Below, in pieces: positions 1 through 6,337 of a stretch of DNA of 11,439 bases (positions are counted from its first letter, which is position 1; every line of letters begins with the position of its first letter). The notes below the pieces were generated by a model. It saw only the letters and a list, made by a program, of their open reading frames with translations. It was not told the DNA's origin and searched no databases. The position numbers and the translations under genes are program-made. Source of the stretch: Phycisphaerae bacterium (GTDB lineage Bacteria > Planctomycetota > Phycisphaerae > Sedimentisphaerales > SG8-4); the NCBI GenBank assembly GCA_030603035.1, contig JAUVYQ010000086.1:1-11439 (forward strand), read 5' to 3'.

Positions 1-61
1 CCGCTGCAAGTGCGACTTTTGCCTTAAACTGGGCACTGTGATTACGTCTTTTGTTTTTCAT
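1..61 (-). CDS. IS3-family transposase OrfA, N-terminal fragment (runs off window)
   Basis: Reading leftward from an ATG at 61, the first 20 residues are MKNKRRNHSAQFKAKVALAA. This is the typical beginning of the helix-turn-helix OrfA protein of IS3-family elements (K-R-R-x-H/Y-S-x-x-F-K-x-x-V-A-L-x-A). In this family OrfA binds the element ends, and an OrfA-OrfB fusion made by frameshifting is the transposase. The start is supported by AGGAGA seven bases upstream. The rest of the gene lies beyond the left edge, so whether the element is intact cannot be judged. The first third of an HTH domain is visible and there is no stop inside the fragment. Confidence 0.85.
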   Translation of the reverse strand, partial: MKNKRRNHSAQFKAKVALAA

Positions 62-139
62 GAATCTGTCTCCTGAACGTGTTATCGACTCAGGCGACAA
101 ATCCACCTTAATTATGCGCCCAGTTTTTGGGGAGTATTA
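1..139 (-). mobile_element. Left end of an IS3-family insertion sequence (partial)
   Basis: The 78 bases before the orfA start, read on the minus strand, begin with a TACTCCCC-AAAAACTGGGCG-type stretch followed by an A/T-rich leader. This resembles the terminal inverted repeat and leader of IS3-group elements carrying this OrfA type. The outer boundary lies near 135-140, at the stop codon of the neighbouring methyltransferase. I do not see the canonical TG terminus, so the exact edge is uncertain. The other end is outside the window, so target duplication cannot be checked. Confidence 0.6.
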
Positions 140-1147
140 TATTCTGCCTCTTTTGCCACTGACAAATAGCGATAATTCATCCCCACTATTTCGCCTCCTG
201 GCGTTGCTGCTCTTGATATCTTTTAACGTATTTCTTTCCCAAAAAACACCATCACAGTATCCCTGAATAGTTGTGTCTCTCTCAGCCATCTCCAACCTTT
301 TCTCAGCGTAAAGACAATATTCTTCGTCTATCTCCACCATAACAAAATTTCTTTTCAGTTTCTTTGCAACAACGCCAGAGGTTCCGACACCAGCGAAAGG
401 GTCAAAAACAATGTCACCCTCATTCGAGCTTGCAAGGATAATCTTTGCAAGCAGCTTTTCTGGTTTCTGAGTTGGATGGGTAGTGTTTTCTGGCATTGAC
501 CAGAAGGGAATCGTAATATCCGTCCATATATTGGACGGATATGTTAATCTATATTTTCCATCTCCCTCTTCGCTCCAATCCTTAGGTATGCCATTTTCGC
601 GATACGGTGCAATTACCTTTCTTTTTAATTTTACCGCCTGTGTGCTGAAAGTGAAATCGTTAGAGACTGTACAAAACCATATGTCCTCAGAATTGTTCTT
701 CCAAGACCTTTTGGCACCTCGGCCCTTTTCCCTTTCGAAAGTGATCCTATTTCTAACGATGAAATATTTCTCACAAATGAGATGAATCGCAGAAGAAGAA
801 CGCCAATCCCCGCAGATATATACTGACGCTGTAGGCTTCAGCAGTCTTACCATTTTCCGAAGCCACGATTCCATCCACTCCATGTATATCTTCACTGACA
901 CCTGCTTAAAAGAGCGGGTATTGAAGGTCTTTCCCAGGTTATACGGTGGGTCAACGAAAAGAAGGTCTACAAAATTTAGCGGGAAAAAATCTACTACCTC
1001 GAAGATGTCCTGATTCACGACTCCATTCAATATTTGCTCAACTGCAACGGGCTCACTTATCTTTAATATTTTCTGCCGATACTCGTTTCTTTCCTCCTCT
1101 GATAGTGTTATTGTTCGGTTTCGCGCCGCCCTTCCCATCTTTTCCAT
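137..1147 (-). CDS. Beta-class site-specific DNA methyltransferase (N6-adenine or N4-cytosine)
   Basis: This is a SAM-dependent amino-methyltransferase for DNA. The catalytic motif IV DPPY (residues 66-69) comes before the SAM-binding motif I FDPFAGVGTSG (248-258), which is the beta-class order. Other family hallmarks are the GRGAKRSWKN segment (about 142-151), the APYR...PKDW stretch (180-191) and HPTQKP (224-229). At 336 residues it is the usual size for stand-alone Type II-like enzymes of this group. Start choice: GGAG at 1153-1156 sits five bases before the ATG at 1147; an adjacent ATG at 1150 would have only two bases of spacing. No restriction endonuclease gene is visible, so it is an orphan within this window. 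Its stop codon falls at the end of an IS3-type element, so the natural C-terminus may have been altered. Target base and recognition site cannot be read from the sequence. Confidence 0.93.
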   Translation of the reverse strand: MEKMGRAARNRTITLSEEERNEYRQKILKISEPVAVEQILNGVVNQDIFEVVDFFPLNFVDLLFVDPPYNLGKTFNTRSFKQVSVKIYMEWMESWLRKMVRLLKPTASVYICGDWRSSSAIHLICEKYFIVRNRITFEREKGRGAKRSWKNNSEDIWFCTVSNDFTFSTQAVKLKRKVIAPYRENGIPKDWSEEGDGKYRLTYPSNIWTDITIPFWSMPENTTHPTQKPEKLLAKIILASSNEGDIVFDPFAGVGTSGVVAKKLKRNFVMVEIDEEYCLYAEKRLEMAERDTTIQGYCDGVFWERNTLKDIKSSNARRRNSGDELSLFVSGKRGRI

Positions 1148-1259
1148 CATATCTCCAGATGTAATGCAAATTCACGACTTCGTCAACAAGAAAACGTGCA
1201 AAAAAAACACGACCAAAATCGCCACCTCTTTCCTCTCTCATCTTCCACTTTTAAACCAT

Positions 1260-1288
1260 ACCTTACCCGAAATTTTCTAATCGGTCAA
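1260..1288 (-). promoter_or_regulatory. Weak candidate sigma-70 promoter for the methyltransferase
   Basis: On the minus strand TTGACC (1283-1288) and TAAGGT (1260-1265) are separated by 17 bases. The -35 box is good and the -10 box is poor (3 of 6). It would start transcription near 1253 and give a leader of about 100 bases before the methyltransferase. It is the best pair I found upstream of that gene, but chance occurrence is quite possible. Confidence 0.25.
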
Positions 1289-1485
1289 CTAAATTCGTGG
1301 CTCGTCGCTTGCTTCACGATGTATAAAAAAATCCATGAAATCAGTGAAATCCGTGGTTAATTTTACGTCTTTCCGGACATAAGCACAACACTTTTTCCAC
1401 CCATTTACGCTTTCACACATCAACGCATACACTCCTCCACATCCGGCCAAATCCTGTTATCCCGTCAATTTATAAATCCCTACTT

Positions 1486-1520
1486 CGTAATTCGTTGTTC
1501 CTTGTTCGATATTCGATATT
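1486..1520. repeat. Heptamer array A (5 units)
   Basis: Five consecutive 7-base units: CGTAATT, CGTTGTT, CCTTGTT, CGATATT, CGATATT. The shared frame is C-x-x-x-x-TT. The period is exact with no indels and the last two units are identical. Confidence 0.7.
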
Positions 1521-1625
1521 CTCTTTGTCTCGCCGCATCTTCGTGTCAAAAAAATCAGTGAAATCTGTGGCTAATAATTGAATATTTCTCTGCGTTCTCC
1601 GCGGTAAAACTTTTTTCGAGTATCA

Positions 1626-1646
1626 AGCATCCAGAATCCAGCATCG
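1626..1646. repeat. Heptamer array B (3 units)
   Basis: Three consecutive 7-base units: AGCATCC, AGAATCC, AGCATCG. A fourth partial unit (AGCTAAT) follows. The array is short, but its period matches the other arrays in this spacer. Confidence 0.55.
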
Positions 1647-1660
1647 AGCTAATTTTTTTC

Positions 1661-1689
1661 TTGACTTTTGTTTGAATTTCTGTTAAAAT
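1661..1689 (+). promoter_or_regulatory. Strong candidate sigma-70 promoter in the repeat-rich spacer
   Basis: TTGACT (1661-1666) and TAAAAT (1684-1689) are separated by exactly 17 bases, close to the housekeeping consensus. Transcription would start near 1696. The first product would be the GC-rich foldable segment at 1705-1765, then the repeat block, with the PAC2 gene about 800 bases downstream. No open reading frame with a ribosome binding site follows closely, so the promoter may drive a non-coding transcript or a very long leader. Confidence 0.5.
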
Positions 1690-1699
1690 ACCTAGCATA

Positions 1700-1775
1700 A
1701 ACCGCCAGTAGATTGCATATCTGGAAGCCACAGCGTGGCACGGCCTTGGGGCCAGCAGGCCCAGTCAAAAATAAT
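1700..1775 (+). other. GC-rich foldable segment just after the promoter, possible structured RNA
   Basis: The segment contains GCCAC-AGC-GTGGC (five-pair stem) and then GGGCC-AGCA-GGCCC (five-pair stem), which competes with an alternative GGCC-TTGG-GGCC pairing. Its base composition contrasts with the A/T-rich flanks. I do not recognise a known riboswitch or sRNA class. No U-run follows the second stem, so it is not an obvious terminator. Confidence 0.3.
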
Positions 1776-1786
1776 CGTTAGTGAAT

Positions 1787-1828
1787 AACTACGAACTATG
1801 AACTACAAACTACCAACTACAAGCTACC
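1787..1828. repeat. Heptamer array C (6 units)
   Basis: Six consecutive 7-base units: AACTACG, AACTATG, AACTACA, AACTACC, AACTACA, AGCTACC. The consensus is AACTAYN with a variable last base. No indels. Confidence 0.8.
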
Positions 1829-1873
1829 CAAACCGCCGTAACCCCCCCAAATCCACCAATTCTATAATCCACT

Positions 1874-1922
1874 CTGTCTTCTGTCGTCTGTCTTCTGTCT
1901 TCTGTCGTCTGTCGTCTGTCCT
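1874..1922. repeat. Heptamer array D (7 units)
   Basis: Seven consecutive 7-base units: CTGTCTT, CTGTCGT, CTGTCTT, CTGTCTT, CTGTCGT, CTGTCGT, CTGTCCT. The consensus is CTGTCNT with variation only at position six. This is the most regular of the arrays. Confidence 0.9.
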
Positions 1923-1970
1923 CGCCCCTCTACATCTGTCGAGAACACTCTACAAATCCACCCTTTTTAT

Positions 1971-2310
1971 GCAAAACAAAGCCAATTTTCGAAAAAGTCA
2001 AATGAATGTAAGTATCTTTTCACAAAAGGCTTATGAAAATAAATCCAATTGGACACTTGGTGAAAACAAACCCAAACAAAGCCAATTTCCGAAAAGCACA
2101 AATGAATGTAAACTCACTTATAACAAAGGATTACATAAAATAGGATGATTTCGCAGTCCAAAAAAACAAACCCAATTCAAAGCCAATTTCCGAAAGGCCA
2201 AAATGAACTTAAACTTCTATTTAACAAAGGATTATGAAAATGAACGACTTTGCAGACGCGGGGAAAACAAACCCAATCAAACCCAATCCCCCCGCCCCCG
2301 TTTTTACTTC
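1971..2310. repeat. Roughly 100-bp tandem repeat, about four copies, last one decayed
   Basis: The anchor GCCAATTTYCGAAA recurs at 1981, 2081 and 2182, with a decayed version (ACCCAATCCCC) near 2281. The spacing is 100, 101 and about 100 bases. Each unit then has AATGAA-T/C-TAA, a variable part, and ACAAAGGMTTA followed by an A-rich stretch and AACAAACCCAA. Because the period is not a multiple of three, the units are read in different frames. The two overlapping open frames here (1798-2148 and 2203-2484) are therefore not credible genes. Confidence 0.8.
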
Positions 2311-2492
2311 AAAAACCAACATTACCCCCGAAAAGATATGCCCAAAAAACCCTATTTCCCACTAAATCACGATAATTTTAGTCCTAATTTTGTTAATTCA
2401 TCCTTCGTAGCAGTGCTACTCACGAAATTTATCTGGATTAAAGTGCGAATAATTGATAAAACAGCGGCGGTTCTAAACCGATAGGTGAAACA
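2311..2492. other. A/T-rich leader region before the PAC2 gene
   Basis: This stretch contains the odd palindrome GTAGCA-G-TGCTAC (2407-2419) inside a longer imperfect pairing (TTCGT...ACGAA). It ends with AGGTG six bases before the PAC2 start. No clear promoter pair was found close to the gene. Confidence 0.35.
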
Positions 2493-3362
2493 ATGGCATC
2501 TGATAAGCTGAATATCTATAAAAGGCCGAAACTCGATAACCCCCGGCTATTACTGGGTTTTTCCGGCTGGATGGACGGCGGTAAGGTCTCGACAGGAACG
2601 GTAAAGTGCCTTATTGAGAAACTGGGGGCGCAGAGATTTGCCGATATTGAGCCGGAAGGATTCTATATCTGCAGTTTCCCCGGCTCAATGGAAATAACAG
2701 CGCTATTCAGGCCGCACGCGAAGATAAGAAATGGTCTGATTAAATCCTATGAGGTGCCGGCAAATGCGTTTTTCTACAACGAGCAAAACAATCTTATCCT
2801 GTTTTTGGGCAAAGAGCCTAATCTGCAGTGGGAAGAATTTGCCGAATGTATATTCTCGTTGTGTGCGGAATTCGGCGTTAAAGTGATATATTTCATAGGC
2901 AGTGTTTCCGGCCTTGTGCCTCATACGCGCGAACCCCGGCTCTTCTGCTCCGTCTCGGACGCAGAACTTAAAGAGACTTTCCAGCATTACGGCGTAAATT
3001 TCACCAACTACGAAGGTCCCGCCAGTTTCATCACTTACCTGACGGTCAACGCCAACAAACAGGATTTGAGTATGGCAAGTTTCGTGGCCACGATTCCCGC
3101 TTACGTGCAAGGTGACAATCCCAAGTGTGTAGAGGCAATAACGAGACGGCTGGTGGGTATTCTGGGGCTGCAAATAGAGCTTGATGACCTCAGGGTTATT
3201 AGCGACGAGTTCGAAAAGAAATTAAGCGATGTTGTGCGGGAGCAGCCGGAATTAGCCAGTAACATTCACAAGCTGGAAGAAGATTACGACAACGAGATTT
3301 TCAATAGCGAAATGGGAGAATTGAAACAGTGGCTGGAGCAGAAGGGAATCAGGCTGGATTAA
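2493..3362 (+). CDS. PAC2 (proteasome-assembly-chaperone-like) family protein
   Basis: The 289 residues match the PAC2/COG1938-type family. The N-terminus has LLLGFSGWMDGGKVS (19-33), the family's glycine-rich first strand and turn. The centre has LILFLGKEP (101-109) and then IGSVSGLVPHTREPRLFCS (135-153), whose VPHTR core is the strongest family mark. YEGPASFITYL (173-183) and the IPAYVQG...P segment (201-210) follow. The C-terminal 60 residues are acidic and helical, probably coiled coil. The archaeal and eukaryotic relatives include proteasome assembly chaperones, but the bacterial role is not established. The start is fixed by AGGTG six bases upstream of the ATG. The stop codon overlaps that of the convergent 50-residue membrane protein. 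It is probably a soluble cytoplasmic protein, as no signal or membrane segment is seen. Confidence 0.88.
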   Translation: MASDKLNIYKRPKLDNPRLLLGFSGWMDGGKVSTGTVKCLIEKLGAQRFADIEPEGFYICSFPGSMEITALFRPHAKIRNGLIKSYEVPANAFFYNEQNNLILFLGKEPNLQWEEFAECIFSLCAEFGVKVIYFIGSVSGLVPHTREPRLFCSVSDAELKETFQHYGVNFTNYEGPASFITYLTVNANKQDLSMASFVATIPAYVQGDNPKCVEAITRRLVGILGLQIELDDLRVISDEFEKKLSDVVREQPELASNIHKLEEDYDNEIFNSEMGELKQWLEQKGIRLD

Positions 3363-3511
3363 GAATCGGGGTCCTGTTTTGGCCGGCACTGCGAAGTAGG
3401 CTCAGCCGGATGTTTAGAGATAGCACGTACCAGCGCAATCGCAACCCAAACACCGCTGGCAATAGCGAATAAGACCGCAATTATCACAAGAACGAGGATA
3501 ACTACTCCCAT
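3359..3511 (-). CDS. 50-residue single-helix membrane protein coupled to the symporter
   Basis: An ATG at 3511 opens a 50-codon frame ending with TAA at 3359-3361. Residues 2-29 are one long hydrophobic helix (GVVILVLVIIAVLFAIAS, then GVWVAIALV). A short polar tail follows with R29, K33, H34 and many P, Q, S and D residues, which suggests an N-out or hairpin-anchored micro-protein. The gene starts three bases after the symporter stop. Its GGAG lies inside the last symporter codons (eight bases before the ATG), so translation is probably coupled. Its end overlaps the stop of the convergent PAC2 gene by four bases. Small one-helix accessory subunits are known beside some SSS and NSS transporters (MetS-like and similar). 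I infer such a role from context and size, not from residue identity. Confidence 0.7.
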   Translation of the reverse strand: MGVVILVLVIIAVLFAIASGVWVAIALVRAISKHPAEPTSQCRPKQDPDS

Positions 3512-3514
3512 TTT

Positions 3515-4927
3515 TCACGCTCCGTATTTAATTGTTTCGAGCCCAGCCCCTCCGAGGGGCGGGGCGAGCCAGTGTCCCAGGACGTACGCCAAGAGTGCCG
3601 ACCCAAGAGCTGGAATAATGGCAGGCACGTCAATTGCGGAAGGGAAGATGAACTGAAACGTTATGGCGACAAGCGTTCCGACAGCCATTGATAAGATTGC
3701 AGCAAGTGGCCGCGGACGCTTAATCCATAGACCAATTATAAGAGCAGGAAGAATTGCCGGAGCCCAAATAGTGTAGCAGATAAGCAGGCCGTCTATAATA
3801 CTTTCAACGGCAACTGCACCGGCGGCGGCGGTTAAGGCGATGACGATGGTGGCGCAGCGGCCAACATTGAGAGCGGTGCTGTCGGGCAGTTTTGCAAATG
3901 GCTTGACAATATCCTGGGTGAACGCTACAGCGCCGGCGTTTAGAAGTGAATCAAGACTGGACATTACTATTGACACCAATACTACTAACAAAAGCATATA
4001 ACCCTCGGCAGGCATGATTGATTCAACCAGTTTTAACAGAACGTGGTCTTCACCCGTACCTTCCGGAATGATACTTCGGGCTGAAATCCCAAGTGCCACC
4101 ATAACCATGAACCAAAACACGCTAAAGATACCTGCCAATATGAAGCCGTTTCGTGATATGCGTGTCGTTCTGGACGCTAACGCCCGATTCGCATAGGGTG
4201 GTATGAGCGTTTCGCCGAGCAGAAAGGCGGCCACCAGGCCAACTATCTCAATGAGTGATGTGGACCCAAAGCCGGCGGTGGTAGCATCAGATGCTTCCCT
4301 GGCAAAAGTCGCCGCGCCCCCGTCGAGATGGAACAGAAGTACCAATAGCAGCGTGATCGGTAATAGTATGGCGAATGCGGTAAATTGAAAGGCGTCGGTA
4401 ATCACGCTTGCCCGCAATCCTCCGAACGTCGTGTATAATGCCGTCACGCCGACAACTATAATGACAGACGACCACTTCGGAAATTCAAATATATCAGTTA
4501 GTACAACTCCACCGGCCTTTGCCATCACTGCGGCGAAGCCCGCACATAAGCCGACGGAAATAATGCCGGCAACAATCTGGCACTTTCGGTCGTACTTTTG
4601 TCCGATGGCATCTCCCAATGTGTGGCAGTCTGGCAAGGCCCTTAGTCGCGGAGCAACAAACAGCCCAACCAAGATGTTCTGGACGGCGTATGCCAGTCCA
4701 ACGGCGAGGAAAAGGAAGCCGCTCTTGAATCCCTTTCCAACAAAGCCGATTGAAAAACCCGGTCCCACATAGGTGGCAGCGAGACTGCCGAATACCAGCG
4801 CCAGCGGAAGTGCTCGTCTGGCCAGTGAAAACTCTGAAAACTCACGAGCGGCCCGTGCCCGCACGGCAACGAACGTGAGCACCGCCGCATAAGCTACAAC
4901 AACAAAAACAGATAAGACCGTGTGCAT
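3515..4927 (-). CDS. Sodium:solute symporter, SSS family
   Basis: This 470-residue inner-membrane carrier of the LeuT-fold SSS family has about 12-13 hydrophobic segments. The family signature is visible at 164-181 as LYTTFGGLRASVITDAFQ. The second conserved block, MSSLDSLLNAGAVAFTQDI (322-340), covers the helix that contributes serines to the sodium site in this family. The YANRALASRT stretch (245-254) matches the conserved loop after helix 6. The substrate cannot be assigned; sugars, amino acids, organic acids, pantothenate and proline are all transported by relatives. AGGA lies eight bases before the ATG. The gene is followed after three bases by a 50-residue membrane protein. The upstream gap contains a 60-bp duplication. 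It is shorter than many SSS members, but both signature blocks are intact. Confidence 0.93.
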   Translation of the reverse strand: MHTVLSVFVVVAYAAVLTFVAVRARAAREFSEFSLARRALPLALVFGSLAATYVGPGFSIGFVGKGFKSGFLFLAVGLAYAVQNILVGLFVAPRLRALPDCHTLGDAIGQKYDRKCQIVAGIISVGLCAGFAAVMAKAGGVVLTDIFEFPKWSSVIIVVGVTALYTTFGGLRASVITDAFQFTAFAILLPITLLLVLLFHLDGGAATFAREASDATTAGFGSTSLIEIVGLVAAFLLGETLIPPYANRALASRTTRISRNGFILAGIFSVFWFMVMVALGISARSIIPEGTGEDHVLLKLVESIMPAEGYMLLLVVLVSIVMSSLDSLLNAGAVAFTQDIVKPFAKLPDSTALNVGRCATIVIALTAAAGAVAVESIIDGLLICYTIWAPAILPALIIGLWIKRPRPLAAILSMAVGTLVAITFQFIFPSAIDVPAIIPALGSALLAYVLGHWLAPPLGGAGLETIKYGA

Positions 4928-5017
4928 AGTGTCGGTCCTGTTTGATATTCTGCACTCTTAATGCAATTTGAAGAACAAATGAAACGAACAATTACTTCAG
5001 GCACTCGACTAAAGCGT

Positions 5018-5137
5018 TTTTCCCCACCCCCAAACAAGTTTGAGGGCGCCACCCAGGTTTCATTAGTAATTCAAAGGTTTTCCCCACCCCCAAACAAGTT
5101 TGAGGGTGCCACCCAGGTTTCATTAGTAATTCAAAGG
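5018..5137. repeat. 60-bp perfect-period tandem duplication with hairpin
   Basis: Two 60-base units (5018-5077 and 5078-5137) differ at a single base (C5047 versus T5107). Each unit has CCCCCAAAC-AA-GTTTGAGGG. In the second unit this extends to an 11-base arm (CACCCCCAAAC / GTTTGAGGGTG) with one mismatch. GGGTG-C-CACCC follows and offers an alternative fold. The duplication lies downstream of the ThrRS-editing-like gene and upstream of the symporter, both on the minus strand, so it could act in transcript ends or leaders. A U-run typical of a terminator is not evident. Confidence 0.9.
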
Positions 5138-5183
5138 TCGATAATATAATACCAGAGCCGGTTCGGGCAGGAATTCGCGAAGT

Positions 5184-6263
5184 TTATTCGAGTCTATCCT
5201 GGAACATTTCCTCTTCCAGCTCGTTGATAGTTGCGTTTAGCTCAGACTCGGTACGGAGCCATCCAAATCGCGTATCGACAAGAAAAGTCCGGTACCACTG
5301 AATCAAATTCTTGGCAAAATCTTCATCCTTGCAGTAAATTCCGAACGATATTTCTCCTGCATGTGACCCGGTTTTTCCTGGCCATTTTGGGAAGGCCAAA
5401 AGAACCTCGCTTCTGGACAGCAGGAACTCTATGTCAGAGACTTGACTGTTATAAATGCGAAGTCTGCCCGACTCGATTGCCTCAGGATACTTTCGAAAAA
5501 GGAACCGTGCGGCATTTGAAAACCCCGGCACGCTGAGATTCATCGCACGGTGCACTCTTACATCGTGGTAATCTTCTATGATTTGATACAAGGCGCTGAG
5601 ATAATCTTCCATAGGCTGCCTCTCCCCTTCGAATAACATACAAGTCCAAAGCTCACTGTGACCCGTTGCATCAAGCTGGTCCTGGAGCATTCTCTTGCCA
5701 ACATTATAGGTTTCTCTTCGGCTGCCTAATACCTTCAGCCGGCGTTCGGTCAGAGTCGTCGCCCAGGACGGCATGTCCTTCGGTAAAGACTCCGGAGGAC
5801 AAACGCCAAGTCGCGTTAAGAGTCTGAGAAACTGTTTCTCTTCGGAGCCGTAGAACCTTCTGCCAACGACGCTGCCGACATTTCCGTTACATTCCATACC
5901 ATATTGCTTGTGGTAGCCAAAAGACAAGCGGTGCACGTCGTAGCCCTTATCAATAAGCATCTTTTGCAACTCGGTAACCAACCAGGCGGCTTGCCTATCG
6001 GGCGCTTTGTCAATCGACAGATGAGCATTGGGACAAAGCACAATCGGCCTTTTACCTATGAGGCGCGATAACGACGCAAACTCCTCTGCAGCTTCTTGCA
6101 ATTCTTGAATAGTATCGTACATCTCGATACATACAAATACCAACAGCACATTTGTATAAACCGTCCTTGGTTGCGGTGACTCTATTGTCGCAGGTTCTGT
6201 TCTTGTGGATGGCTTTTTGTCCTCAAAATAGCAGGACGAACATTGGTGAAATTCCAAAATCAT
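5184..6263 (-). CDS. Stand-alone archaeal-ThrRS-editing-like domain fused to PLD-like C-terminal domain
   Basis: This protein has 359 residues. Residues 1-135 resemble the N-terminal editing domain of archaeal threonyl-tRNA synthetase (a D-aminoacyl-tRNA deacylase-like fold). They show the initial MILEFH strand, VLLVFVCIE (39-47), IVLCPNAHLS (74-83) and GYDVHRLSFGYHKQY (107-121). H81 and K119 are 38 residues apart, the same spacing as the histidine and lysine I recall as important in the archaeal domain. The tyrosine expected before the lysine is H118, and the later glutamate seems lost. No synthetase catalytic or anticodon-binding domain is present. Residues 180-335 (MLFEGERQPMEDYL, then SGRLRIYNSQVSDIEFLLSRSEVLLAFP and FGIYCKDEDFAKNL) resemble the C-terminal PLD-like sensor domain of TrmB-type regulators, without HKD residues. 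The start fits the domain's first strand, but the ribosome binding site is weak. Roles in mischarged-tRNA clearance or ligand sensing are inference. Confidence 0.7.
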   Translation of the reverse strand: MILEFHQCSSCYFEDKKPSTRTEPATIESPQPRTVYTNVLLVFVCIEMYDTIQELQEAAEEFASLSRLIGKRPIVLCPNAHLSIDKAPDRQAAWLVTELQKMLIDKGYDVHRLSFGYHKQYGMECNGNVGSVVGRRFYGSEEKQFLRLLTRLGVCPPESLPKDMPSWATTLTERRLKVLGSRRETYNVGKRMLQDQLDATGHSELWTCMLFEGERQPMEDYLSALYQIIEDYHDVRVHRAMNLSVPGFSNAARFLFRKYPEAIESGRLRIYNSQVSDIEFLLSRSEVLLAFPKWPGKTGSHAGEISFGIYCKDEDFAKNLIQWYRTFLVDTRFGWLRTESELNATINELEEEMFQDRLE

Positions 6264-6337
6264 ATCGATTTGGGTTCCCGCAAAGGGGGTTGCCTCTCAG
6301 TTTTTTTTGCTTTTTGCCACAAAGGCACGAGAAGTGT

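Larger units (their letters stand above)
1151..1660. other. Gene-free spacer with dispersed-repeat fragments
   Basis: About 500 bases with no supportable gene. A 24-base sequence occurs twice in the same orientation, at 1338-1361 and 1552-1575, with two differences. It reads AAATCAGTGAAATC-Y-GTGG-Y-TAAT. A related tail (GCGGTAAAA) ends a third phrase near 1590-1611. Two 7-nt arrays (1486-1520 and 1626-1646) are listed separately. The pattern looks like accumulated fragments of short dispersed repeats rather than decayed coding sequence. Confidence 0.6.

Noticed and set aside
1053..1241. A 62-codon minus-strand frame overlapping the methyltransferase start
   Set aside because: Its first 35 residues look protein-like, but the rest is the out-of-frame reading of the methyltransferase and it has no properly spaced ribosome binding site. 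I judged it a shadow, although a short leader peptide cannot be fully excluded.
1700..1775. A known riboswitch class
   Set aside because: I could not match the conserved core of c-di-GMP, SAM, cobalamin, TPP, glycine or preQ1 classes, so it is left as an unassigned foldable segment.
1787..1922. CRISPR array
   Set aside because: Units are seven bases in direct tandem with no spacers, and no cas genes are present.
1798..2484. Two plus-strand frames of 116 and 93 codons in the repeat block
   Set aside because: They are built from heptamer arrays and the 100-bp repeat, whose period shifts the frame from unit to unit. There is no ribosome binding site and no domain.
5018..5137. Rho-independent terminator
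   Set aside because: The stems are not followed by a clear T-run on the minus strand, so only a hairpin-bearing repeat is reported.
5184..6263. A full threonyl-tRNA synthetase
   Set aside because: No class II catalytic motifs or anticodon-binding domain are present and the length is about half that of the enzyme.
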